DNA of 29,018 bases, taken from assembly GCA_000433315.1 (NCBI GenBank), contig FR893371.1, positions 12,096 through 41,113 of the forward strand, in the 5' to 3' direction. This document shows, piece by piece, positions 1 to 7,067 of the stretch. The stretch's first letter is position 1; each line of letters opens with the position of its first letter. Below the pieces are notes generated by a model. It searched no databases. It had not been told where the DNA came from and saw nothing but the letters and a program-made list of their open reading frames with translations. The stretch comes from Firmicutes bacterium CAG:345. Lineage in GTDB: Bacteria > Bacillota_I > Bacilli_A > RFN20 > CAG-288. The translations under genes and the position numbers were made by a program.

Positions 1-354
1 GGGAACTATTCCACTTTCTTTGCCGAGTGAACAAACTATATGACCGATTTTATTGTTGACAACAGCTGTAGCAGAAGGTTCAAATAATGCGACATAGTCG
101 CTTTGACCAGCGGTAAAAACTCCGGCCATGACATCGAATTGAACATCGGTTCTAATATTAACTTCTGCATTTTCATCATTTTGTTTAACATCTAGTCCAG
201 CGTTTTTTAAAACATATTCGAGAACCATTTCTGGCATTCCACCTTTTCTTCCTCCAATGATGGTCTTTCCTTTCAGTTTGTCGAAGGTGAAATCGGGGTC
301 TTCATAACGTCCGAGCAAGAAAGATCCATCTTTTTGAGTGAGCTTAGAGAAATT
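1..354 (-). pseudogene. Out-of-frame C-terminal part of NMT1/THI5-like substrate-binding protein (continues off window)
   Basis: Read on the minus strand in a frame different from the N-terminal part (273-662), this stretch is open from about 354 to the window edge. It gives a typical continuation of a periplasmic-binding-protein fold: a segment FSKLTQKDGSFLLGRYED, then a KGKTIIGGRKGGMPEM block and a DVMAGVFTAGQSDYVALFEP block. Such blocks occur in NMT1/THI5 and SsuA-type binding proteins (family knowledge). It has no start codon or ribosome binding site of its own, so it is the displaced second half of the gene starting at 662. The protein end lies outside the window. The break is a one-base deletion or a sequencing error. 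Confidence 0.8.
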
Positions 355-662
355 ATAACATAGTCTTTGGCGTTATTTTTTTCAATGTAGATGCTCGCTT
401 CAGGACCCATCAGTCCAATATCGACATCTTTGCTCAATAAGGCGGCGGTAGTTTTATCGGCACCAGGAGTAGTGATGAATGTTACTTCAATTCCTTCATC
501 AGCAAAGTAGCCGAGATTTTTACTTACATATTGAGGCGCATAGAATATAGAATGTGTTACTTCTGCTACTCTAATTTCAGGTTTTTCAGTTTTATTTTTA
601 CATGCAATGGTGCCATTCATCATCAAAAGCAAGGTGATGAGCAGCAATTTATTTTTTTTCAT
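273..662 (-). CDS. NMT1/THI5-like ABC transporter substrate-binding lipoprotein, N-terminal part, frameshifted
   Basis: N-terminal 129 residues of a solute-binding lipoprotein for the ABC importer encoded just upstream. Residues 1-21 form a signal peptide with a lipobox-like TIAC ending at Cys21. The mature start (EIRVAEVTH, APQYVSKNLGYFADEGIEV) is typical of nitrate/sulfonate/taurine/thiamine-precursor binding proteins. ATG at 662 is preceded by AGGAAG at normal spacing and overlaps the permease gene end by 14 bases, so it is translationally coupled. After the residues NNAKDYVI the frame is lost near 353-356: inserting one A (ATAAATTTC instead of ATAATTTC) would restore a continuous protein with the family-typical YVINF stretch. 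The last ~20 residues of this ORF are therefore out-of-frame noise. Substrate unknown; no riboswitch is visible to identify it. Confidence 0.85.
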   Translation of the reverse strand: MKKNKLLLITLLLMMNGTIACKNKTEKPEIRVAEVTHSIFYAPQYVSKNLGYFADEGIEVTFITTPGADKTTAALLSKDVDIGLMGPEASIYIEKNNAKDYVIISLSSLKKMDLSCSDVMKTPISPSTN

Positions 663-1467
663 ATTTCTTCCTTTTTTTGTTTCTTTTAAGATATTTTTCT
701 AATAAATTTAGTATTTCATAGGTGATAAAAGCGATGATGGCGAGAATGAAAACACCCATCATAACAAGATCTAATTTAAATACTTGTCCACCATACATAA
801 CAAGATATCCAATTCCTCCGCGCGAGACTAAAAATTCTCCGACTATTACACCGACCCAAGATAGACCAATATTGATTTTTAAAAGAGATATCATATTGGC
901 AAAATTGGCGGGTAGAACTAGTTTAGTGAGTATTTGAATTTTGTTAGCATTGAATGTTTTCATCATCTTTATCTGTTCTTTATCAACTTCTGAAAAATAT
1001 GTATAGCAAGAGATGATGGTTATAACTATTGATAAAGTTATGGAGACAGCGATTATTCCATTTATTCCTGTTCCTATCCAAATGATGATTATCGGTGCTA
1101 AGGCAGTTTTTGGTAAGGCGTTTAAAACTACTAGATAAGGATCTAATACTTTATAAAGAAAAGGAATTAAATAAAGTATAATCGCAATTATTAATCCGCC
1201 AACAGTTCCAATTATAAGTCCGATAAACATTTCTACAACCGATAGGAATACATGATTTTTTAACTCACCACTTTCAAGATATTTAATGAATAAACTATAG
1301 ATTGCTGATGGCTTGCTAACTAAAAATTCATTGATGAGACCGATATTAGCAAAAAGTTCCCAGCATCCTAAAAAAAGAATAAATATACTTATTTGCAATA
1401 GTATTATAAATATTTTATTTTTTGTTTGTTTTATTTTAAAATCGCGGATACTCTGTATGTGTTTCAT
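649..1467 (-). CDS. ABC transporter permease (SsuC/TauC/ThiX-like, BPD_transp_1)
   Basis: Membrane channel subunit of an importer for a small organic solute. The 272-residue protein has a Lys-rich cytoplasmic N-terminus, a hydrophobic helix at about 20-45, and further membrane helices through about 255, ending in a positively charged tail. The segment ALPKTALAPIIIIWIGTGING followed by an EVDKEQIKMMKTFNANKIQ region is the EAA-type coupling loop of BPD_transp_1 permeases, and GIGYLVMYGGQ is the conserved C-terminal stretch of the SsuC/TauC group (family knowledge). The ATG at 1467 overlaps the ATPase stop as ATGA and has GAGG upstream, so the two are co-translated. It works with the ATPase (1464-2207) and the lipoprotein (from 662). 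Confidence 0.9.
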   Translation of the reverse strand: MKHIQSIRDFKIKQTKNKIFIILLQISIFILFLGCWELFANIGLINEFLVSKPSAIYSLFIKYLESGELKNHVFLSVVEMFIGLIIGTVGGLIIAIILYLIPFLYKVLDPYLVVLNALPKTALAPIIIIWIGTGINGIIAVSITLSIVITIISCYTYFSEVDKEQIKMMKTFNANKIQILTKLVLPANFANMISLLKINIGLSWVGVIVGEFLVSRGGIGYLVMYGGQVFKLDLVMMGVFILAIIAFITYEILNLLEKYLKRNKKRKKYEKK

Positions 1468-2207
1468 TTTAAATCCTCAACAATCTGAGCAAAAAGATCC
1501 TTGAATTTATCATTTTTTCTTTTTGCTGAAGGTGAATTATTTGCTGAAGAAAATAAAATTTTTAGATCGTATTCTTTTTTTATTGTTGCAGGTCGTGAAG
1601 AAAGAACATAAATCCTATCGCTGAAAGCAATGGCTTCTGAAATATCATGTGTAACTATCATACTGGAAATTTTTAATTTCTTTATGATGTTATAGACCTC
1701 TTCTTCAAGATTTAATCTTGTTATATAGTCCAAAGCAGAAAATGGTTCATCGAGTAGAAGAAGATCTGGTTTTAAGACTAAAGTTCTTAAAAGTGCCACT
1801 CTTTGTCGCATACCGCCACTTAGTTCACTGGGTTTAAAATCCAAAAAATCATAAAGACCATATAATTTTGCCTGTTCTTCGATTTCTTTCTTTTTTTCAT
1901 GCGTTAAAATATGTTGTATTTTAATACCTAGTTCAATGTTTTTTCTTATGGTTAACCATTCAAAAAGATTATCCTTTTGAAACATGTACCCTAGACTGGC
2001 ATTTTTTTCTATAGTGCCTTCATCCGGCTTTTCTAATCCAGAAATTATATTGAAAATTGTGGTTTTACCAGCGCCTGAAGGACCGAGCAAAGCGACAATT
2101 TCATTTTCTTTAATGCTAAAAGAAATGTTTTTTAAAACAGGAGTAACGCTATGATAAGAGTAGAATGTCTTGTTGACATCTTTAAATGAAATTATTGTTC
2201 TAATCAA
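1464..2207 (-). CDS. ABC transporter ATP-binding protein (SsuB/TauB-like)
   Basis: Cytoplasmic ATPase energising the importer. In 247 residues it has Walker A GPSGAGKT at 42-49, a Q-loop (GYMFQKDNL), the signature LSGGMRQR, Walker B LLLLDEPF with the catalytic Glu, and the H-loop in IVTHDISEA. The length is normal for the nitrate/sulfonate/taurine group. The start is TTG at 2207 rather than ATG: an AGGTGA Shine-Dalgarno lies 6 bases upstream, and no better start is in frame. That Shine-Dalgarno sits inside the 3' arm of a hairpin at 2206-2247. It is the first gene of a three-gene operon downstream of mgtE. Confidence 0.93.
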   Translation of the reverse strand: MIRTIISFKDVNKTFYSYHSVTPVLKNISFSIKENEIVALLGPSGAGKTTIFNIISGLEKPDEGTIEKNASLGYMFQKDNLFEWLTIRKNIELGIKIQHILTHEKKKEIEEQAKLYGLYDFLDFKPSELSGGMRQRVALLRTLVLKPDLLLLDEPFSALDYITRLNLEEEVYNIIKKLKISSMIVTHDISEAIAFSDRIYVLSSRPATIKKEYDLKILFSSANNSPSAKRKNDKFKDLFAQIVEDLK

Positions 2208-2247
2208 AAATAATCACCTACTATATTGTAGTTAGGAGATTATTTTT
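2206..2247 (-). terminator. Hairpin between mgtE and ABC importer operon; overlaps ATPase ribosome binding site
   Basis: On the minus strand a 10-bp arm (AAAAATAATC) plus CCTA pairs with TAGG plus GATTATTTTT. This gives about 14 pairs with one mismatch and a 12-base loop. The 3' arm ends in a T run, so it can work as an intrinsic terminator for mgtE, which ends 17 bases upstream. The same arm contains AGGTGA, the Shine-Dalgarno of the TTG-started ATPase gene, so folding would also hide that site. The structure is seen; the function is inference. Confidence 0.65.
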
Positions 2248-2264
2248 TGTGAAAATTATAGGCT

Positions 2265-3692
2265 TTATAGACCGATTATTACTTTTGCTAAAAGGAAGAA
2301 GGTCAAAAGCGATAAAGCATCGATAATTGTCGTGATAAGTGGTCCAGCCATAAGGGCAGGATCTAAATGTAATTTTTTAGCGAGAATAGGTAAGGAAGCA
2401 CCTAAGCATTTAGCAAAGATGATGACGATATATAAGGTTATTGCTACTTGTAAGGCAATTCTCCATTCTGGAAGTCCATCGGTTGAATTGCTGATAATTC
2501 CAGTTTTTAATTCGATGAATATCCAGAGGAAATTGAACAAAGCAACTATAAATCCGGTTATTAAAGATACGCGGAATTCCTTGAATAATATTTTGAAATA
2601 GTCGCTGGTATCAACATCTCCAATTCCTAAGGCTCTGGTAATTGTTGTTGTCGTTTGATTTCCGGCGTTACCAGAAGTATCCATGAGCATTGGAATGAAG
2701 ACGGAAAGAACTGGGACAACTGAGAGAACAGATTCAAATTTATTGATAATTAAACTTGTAAAAGTGGCGGATATCATCAAAACTAGAAGCCAAACGATAC
2801 GAGACTTTGCAATTTTGAGAACTGATGTTTTTAAATATGGAGTATCGATAGGGGAAGTACCAGCCATTTTTTGAATATCCTCAGTGGCTTCATCTTCCAT
2901 AACATCCATGATATCATCGATTGTAATAATACCGATAAGTCGATGATCTTTATTGACAACTGGCATGACGTGCAAGTCATATTTTTTAAATAATTCACCG
3001 ATTTCCTCTTGGTCGGTAGAAGTTACTGTGGAAACATAGTCATCATCCATAATTGTATCGACTATTGTATCTTCTTCAGCAAATATTAATTCATCGAGAT
3101 TGAGAGTACCGATAAGATGACGAGAACTATCGATGACGAAGGTTGTATCGATGGTTTCAGCATCGCGACCAACTTTTTTAATTTTAGCTAGAGCTTCTTT
3201 TACTGTGGCACCACTTTTAATCTCGACAAATTCGGTTGTCATAATGCTTCCAGCAGTATCTTTTTCAAAATGGAGGAAAGCATTGACAGTGACTCGGCGG
3301 TTGATATCATCTTTGCCGGTGCAATCTAAAATCTTTTTTATGAGATTAGCTGGTAAATCTTCGACAAAGTCGACTAAGTCATCGGTAGATAATTCTTTGA
3401 TGAGGTCTTGCACCTGGCTCGAAGACAAACTTTCAGCAACTTTTTGCTGATCATCGCTATCCATATATGAAAAGATTTCAGCGGTATATTCACTGCTGAC
3501 AGTTTTAAATAAAAACAATATGTCGACATCAGACATATCATCCATCGCTGTTGCGATATCAACAGCATCGTGATCCTGAACATATTCTCGAAGCTTCTTT
3601 ATGTCCTTGGATTGAATGATTTCGTGCAAATCTTCAGCAGTAACTTGTTCGTGGGTTGGAACAATTAAATTTTCTTCGGTATTTTCTTCCAT
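2265..3692 (-). CDS. mgtE: Magnesium transporter MgtE
   Basis: Mg2+ channel/transporter of the cytoplasmic membrane. In order, it has an acidic alpha-helical MgtE_N domain (about 20-125) and two CBS domains (about 130-255, with the TAGSIMTTEFV start and the VMPVVNKDHRLIGIITIDDIMDVME end). A long connecting (plug) helix with the EDIQKMAG motif follows, then five membrane helices (about 285-475). GNAGNQTTTTITRALGIGD is the conserved pore/Mg2+-coordination segment of the family. The chosen start is ATG at 3692, with GGAGG 7 bases upstream; a TTG two codons earlier is less likely. At about 475 residues the length is normal. It is transcribed divergently from gmk. No M-box riboswitch is recognisable in the 200-base leader side. 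Confidence 0.95.
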   Translation of the reverse strand: MEENTEENLIVPTHEQVTAEDLHEIIQSKDIKKLREYVQDHDAVDIATAMDDMSDVDILFLFKTVSSEYTAEIFSYMDSDDQQKVAESLSSSQVQDLIKELSTDDLVDFVEDLPANLIKKILDCTGKDDINRRVTVNAFLHFEKDTAGSIMTTEFVEIKSGATVKEALAKIKKVGRDAETIDTTFVIDSSRHLIGTLNLDELIFAEEDTIVDTIMDDDYVSTVTSTDQEEIGELFKKYDLHVMPVVNKDHRLIGIITIDDIMDVMEDEATEDIQKMAGTSPIDTPYLKTSVLKIAKSRIVWLLVLMISATFTSLIINKFESVLSVVPVLSVFIPMLMDTSGNAGNQTTTTITRALGIGDVDTSDYFKILFKEFRVSLITGFIVALFNFLWIFIELKTGIISNSTDGLPEWRIALQVAITLYIVIIFAKCLGASLPILAKKLHLDPALMAGPLITTIIDALSLLTFFLLAKVIIGL

Positions 3693-3756
3693 ATGCAAAC
3701 CTCCTTTGCTTTATTATGGCATATTAATTTTTATTTTGCCCCAATTTTTTCGTCGA

Positions 3757-3768
3757 TAAAGCGCTTTA
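3757..3768. promoter_or_regulatory. cre-like 12-bp perfect palindrome in divergent spacer
   Basis: TAAAGCGCTTTA is a perfect palindrome in the spacer between mgtE and gmk, which are transcribed away from each other. Its AAAGCGCTTT core equals the core of an ideal CcpA cre site, but the flanking TG and CA are absent (AT on the left and AA on the right instead). A LacI-family operator is plausible; the regulator is unknown. Confidence 0.4.
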
Positions 3769-3896
3769 ATAATATTTTTTTAAATTTCTCTTTATTTTTT
3801 TTTGATAATTTGCCAAAATATAAATGAATTTTTATTTACAAATTTTTTTTATAAATCTTAAAATTTTGTATATTTCTAAACAGAGAGGTAAATAAT

Positions 3897-4484
3897 ATGC
3901 GCGGTCTTTTAATTATCCTTAGCGGTCCTAGTGGAGTTGGCAAGGGAACTGTTCGACGTATAGTTATGGAAGATGAATCGATTAAAATGGAATATTCAAT
4001 TTCTATGACCACTAGAAAACCAAGGGAAAAGGAAATTGAAGGAAAAGATTATTTTTTCGTTTCACAGGAAGAATTTGAAGAACATATCGCTAATAATGAT
4101 TTTCTTGAATATGCTAAATTTGTCGGAAATTATTATGGAACACCGAAACAATATGTTGATAAATTGCTCGAAGAAGGAAAGAATGTTTTCTTGGAAATTG
4201 AAGTCAATGGTGCTATGCAGGCCATGAAATTATATAAAGGTTTGCCAATGGTTAGCATTTTTTTGATTCCTCCTTCTTTTGAAGAATTAGAATATCGTAT
4301 TCGCCATAGACGCAGCGAACCTGAAGAAGTTATACATGAACGTTTATCTAAAGCACATAGAGAAATTAATTTTAAAGATAATTATGACTATTGTGTTTTA
4401 AATGATTCGGTTGAAAGAGCGGCTGATGAAATTAAAACTATTATAAAAAATCGTTTAAAGAAGCTTGAAGAAACTGGAAAGTGA
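3897..4484 (+). CDS. gmk: Guanylate kinase
   Basis: Converts GMP (and dGMP) to GDP with ATP, in the cytoplasm, in the purine nucleotide salvage and synthesis pathway. At 195 residues it is of normal length. The P-loop GPSGVGKGT is at residues 10-18. The SMTTRKPREKEIEGKDYFFV block carries the GMP-binding Arg/Tyr region, EYAKFVGNYYGTP is the conserved GMP-site stretch, and RRSEPEEVIHERL is the lid. ATG at 3897 follows AGAGAGG at good spacing. Its stop overlaps the downstream priA-like start region (TGATG), so the two genes are coupled. The gmk-priA proximity is common in Gram-positive bacteria, although the usual intervening rpoZ and coaBC are absent here. Confidence 0.97.
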   Translation: MRGLLIILSGPSGVGKGTVRRIVMEDESIKMEYSISMTTRKPREKEIEGKDYFFVSQEEFEEHIANNDFLEYAKFVGNYYGTPKQYVDKLLEEGKNVFLEIEVNGAMQAMKLYKGLPMVSIFLIPPSFEELEYRIRHRRSEPEEVIHERLSKAHREINFKDNYDYCVLNDSVERAADEIKTIIKNRLKKLEETGK

Positions 4485-6556
4485 TGATGACAAAAGTAGT
4501 CTACGTAACTTTTTTTGACCAGTTGACCGATAAAGATATAATAATGCCATTTTTAGCCAAGACCACAAAGGTTATTGGCTTTTCTTCACGTGTGATAATA
4601 AAATATAAATATTCCAGTCATAAGGAAGCTTATGTATATGAAATAAAGGAAGAAGAAAATCTATCATATCCTTATATTGATGAAATCGTTGATGATTTTC
4701 CGCTTCTAGAAGATAAAAAAGAAGATATTGAAAAAACTGCTGATTATTATTTTTGCTCGGTGTATAAAATTTTAGAACGTCTTTTACCTTTTCCAAAAAA
4801 GGAAGAGGAATATCGAAAAGTATTTTATGTTCCTTGCTCTCCTACTCCCTTAAATAAAATTAATAAAAGAGAATATGAACTTTTAGAATTAATTCGCAGG
4901 GAAAAGAAAATTCCAAAAGATGATTTTTCTAAAAGTGCGACAATTAATTCTTTATTAGAGAAAAAATATATCAAAGAAATTTACGATGACGAGAAAGCAC
5001 CTTCATTTAGTTCATTTTATGCATCGGATAACGACAACGAAAAACTCGTTCAAGAAATTTTAGATTCAGAAGAAAAAAATATCCTGGTGGAGACAGATAA
5101 TAATTTAAAGGAATTCCGCTTTGCTATCGATATTGCTAAAGAAACATTAAAAAGAAATAAAAGTATTCTTATTATTTCTCCAAATATTAGTTTAGCTAAT
5201 CCTTTTATCGAATTTTTAAATATGAATTTCAAAGACAATCTTGTCATTTTATCGTCAAATAAAGGGAAAGAAAGAATAGCTGCTTTAAAAAGAATTAATA
5301 ATGAGAGCAATATTGTTATTTATGGTGATAAATATGCTGTTTTTGCTCCAATAAAAGATTTGGGCTTGATTCTTGTTTTTCAAGAAGAAAATTATCTTTA
5401 TAAAGATGAAAAATTGTTTTTGAATTACAAAGATATCGCTTTAAAGTCAAATTATAAGACTGTTTTATTTTCTAAATGTCCAAAGCTTATGACCAAAGCT
5501 AAACAGTTAAAAGGATATTTAAAAGGTTATTCTTTTAAAGCACAGAATTTAGTTCAATATAAATTGATACAAAAAGAAGATGATGTTATTCCTGTAGAAC
5601 TTTTATATCGAATTTCCGAATGTTTAAAAAATAAAGAGCAGGTTTTAATCTTTCATAATAGTCGGGGAACTTCACCTTTTTATAAATGTGATAAATGTTC
5701 GAAATTTGCTATTTGTCCAAGCTGTGGAAATACTTTAACTTATTATGAAGATGATAATAGACTAAGTTGTTTAAGCTGTGGTTACCATATTGAAGCTTCC
5801 GAATATTATTGTTCTTCCTGTGGTGGAAAAGAATTTTCTAAAAGTGGAATAGGAACGATGGGAATTCAGAAATATCTGGAGGAAAAGTTTAAAAACGCCA
5901 AGATTTCTCGACTTGATGCGGATTCATATAAAGATAAGGATTACCATATGGATTTATCAGCCTTTGCTACTGGTGATAATGATATTATTGTTGGAACAAA
6001 AGAATTGAAAGAAAATTATCTTCTTCCAAAAGTTAAACTTATTATTGTTATGGATATCGATTGGATATTTAAATCATCATCCTATAATATCGAAGAGAAC
6101 TATTATGAAATATTGAACTCTTTACTGAATTCAGCAAGACTTGATACTTCGGCGTATATAATTACTTCTGATCCGACATTTTTACCTTTGAATATAATTG
6201 CGCAACAAGATTATCAAAAATTTTATGAATATACTTTGAACAAAAGAAGAATGATAATGGCACCGCCTTATTATTATCTAATCGCTTTAAGACTTTTTGC
6301 TCGAGATAAAAACTTTTTACTCAATGTTTCTGATAAGGTATATAGTTTTTTCGAGGGAAAATTCAAAGGGAGAAAAGTATTTTTAATCGGACCATATAAT
6401 GTGAAATTTTTCAAAAAGCAACGTGGATATAAATCACTTATCATGATAAAATATAGAAAGCGTGAAGATATTGAAGATGTTATTAAAGCATTTTTAAATA
6501 TGCGGCTACCAAAAGGTATAGGGTTAGAAATCGATGTTGACCCAGAAGGAGAATAA
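4484..6556 (+). CDS. priA: PriA-like primosomal protein N' with degenerate helicase motifs
   Basis: Replication-restart protein homologue, about 690 residues. It has an N-terminal 3'-end-binding-like domain, a winged-helix region (KREYELLELIRREKKI), helicase lobe 1, a zinc-binding module with eight Cys in four CxxC pairs (about nt 5685-5825), helicase lobe 2 and a C-terminal domain (LGPYNVKFF-like end). The position that should read GVTGSGKT reads VETDNNLKEF (about 5087-5116), DEEH reads FQEEN (about 5375-5389), the motif V region reads GTKELKENYLLPKV, and VAGRAGR is replaced by LLNSARLD. Walker A Lys and Walker B Asp are therefore missing, so ATP hydrolysis and helicase activity are unlikely. 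It may act as a loading scaffold for DnaD/DnaB/DnaI-type proteins. The start is ATG at 4484 (or 4487), after GGAAAG; a GTG at 4481 is also in frame. Confidence 0.85.
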   Translation: MMTKVVYVTFFDQLTDKDIIMPFLAKTTKVIGFSSRVIIKYKYSSHKEAYVYEIKEEENLSYPYIDEIVDDFPLLEDKKEDIEKTADYYFCSVYKILERLLPFPKKEEEYRKVFYVPCSPTPLNKINKREYELLELIRREKKIPKDDFSKSATINSLLEKKYIKEIYDDEKAPSFSSFYASDNDNEKLVQEILDSEEKNILVETDNNLKEFRFAIDIAKETLKRNKSILIISPNISLANPFIEFLNMNFKDNLVILSSNKGKERIAALKRINNESNIVIYGDKYAVFAPIKDLGLILVFQEENYLYKDEKLFLNYKDIALKSNYKTVLFSKCPKLMTKAKQLKGYLKGYSFKAQNLVQYKLIQKEDDVIPVELLYRISECLKNKEQVLIFHNSRGTSPFYKCDKCSKFAICPSCGNTLTYYEDDNRLSCLSCGYHIEASEYYCSSCGGKEFSKSGIGTMGIQKYLEEKFKNAKISRLDADSYKDKDYHMDLSAFATGDNDIIVGTKELKENYLLPKVKLIIVMDIDWIFKSSSYNIEENYYEILNSLLNSARLDTSAYIITSDPTFLPLNIIAQQDYQKFYEYTLNKRRMIMAPPYYYLIALRLFARDKNFLLNVSDKVYSFFEGKFKGRKVFLIGPYNVKFFKKQRGYKSLIMIKYRKREDIEDVIKAFLNMRLPKGIGLEIDVDPEGE

Positions 6557-6557
6557 A

Positions 6558-7025
6558 ATGATAATTATTAGAAATTATGGCTTGGAATCCGAAGCTGTCC
6601 GCGATATATCAGCTTCTTATACAATCCCTGTAGCCAAGCTTTTTAAAGTAAAAGAAGATGAAGTGGTATTTTTAACAGAACGCGGATACCTCATTCAAAA
6701 TGGAGAAGACCAAACTGATTATTTCTCCTATGTTGAAGTTTTATATCCTAGCAATATAAAGATTGATAAAGAAGCTGTCAATGATGTTTTAAAAGAAATT
6801 TATAGCAAATTTACTTTCCATACTATCATTCGTTTCATTCCATTTAAAGAAGAAGATTCTTTCTTTAATTTAAATGAAGATTATCCACAATATATGACTC
6901 CTGAAAATACTGTTCATATCGAACATGAACATGAAGATGAGGATGAGGATGAAGAAGAGGAAGAATATCCAGATCTTTATGAAGGAGATATCTTCGAACA
7001 TCTCGAAGAAGATTTAAATAAGTAA
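6558..7025 (+). CDS. Small DUF1904-like protein with acidic tail
   Basis: A 155-residue soluble protein. Residues 1-110 fit a tautomerase-like DUF1904 layout: an initial beta strand MIIIRNYG, a helix, VVFLTERGYLIQNG strands, a SYVEVLYP strand, a long helix, then IIRFIPFKEEDSFFNLNEDYP. The assignment is from overall pattern and is tentative. The last 40 residues are strongly acidic (Glu/Asp runs, with His-Glu-His near the start of the tail). The start chosen is ATG at 6558, with AGAAGGAG 6 bases upstream and one base after the priA-like stop; an in-frame ATG at 6534 inside priA has no such site. It is followed by a terminator hairpin at 7029. Function unknown. Confidence 0.7.
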   Translation: MIIIRNYGLESEAVRDISASYTIPVAKLFKVKEDEVVFLTERGYLIQNGEDQTDYFSYVEVLYPSNIKIDKEAVNDVLKEIYSKFTFHTIIRFIPFKEEDSFFNLNEDYPQYMTPENTVHIEHEHEDEDEDEEEEEYPDLYEGDIFEHLEEDLNK

Positions 7026-7028
7026 TTC

Positions 7029-7056
7029 TAGGTGCATTTAATGCACCTATATTTTT
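7029..7056 (+). terminator. Intrinsic terminator / possible attenuator before the ABC exporter pair
   Basis: A perfect 9-bp inverted repeat TAGGTGCAT / ATGCACCTA (7029-7037 and 7041-7049) with a 3-base loop is followed by TATTTTTG. It ends the gmk-priA-DUF1904 unit. The exporter Shine-Dalgarno (GTGAGG) begins only about 7 bases after the stem, so read-through across the hairpin could set exporter expression. Confidence 0.8.
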
Positions 7057-7067
7057 GTGAGGAAAAA

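Noticed and set aside
2208..2264. TPP or other riboswitch controlling the NMT1/THI5-like importer
   Set aside because: Only 57 bases separate the genes and they are occupied by the hairpin; no aptamer fits, so a thiamine link is unsupported.
3700..3896. M-box Mg2+ riboswitch before mgtE
   Set aside because: The spacer is mostly A/T runs and none of the conserved M-box helices or GC-rich blocks can be seen.
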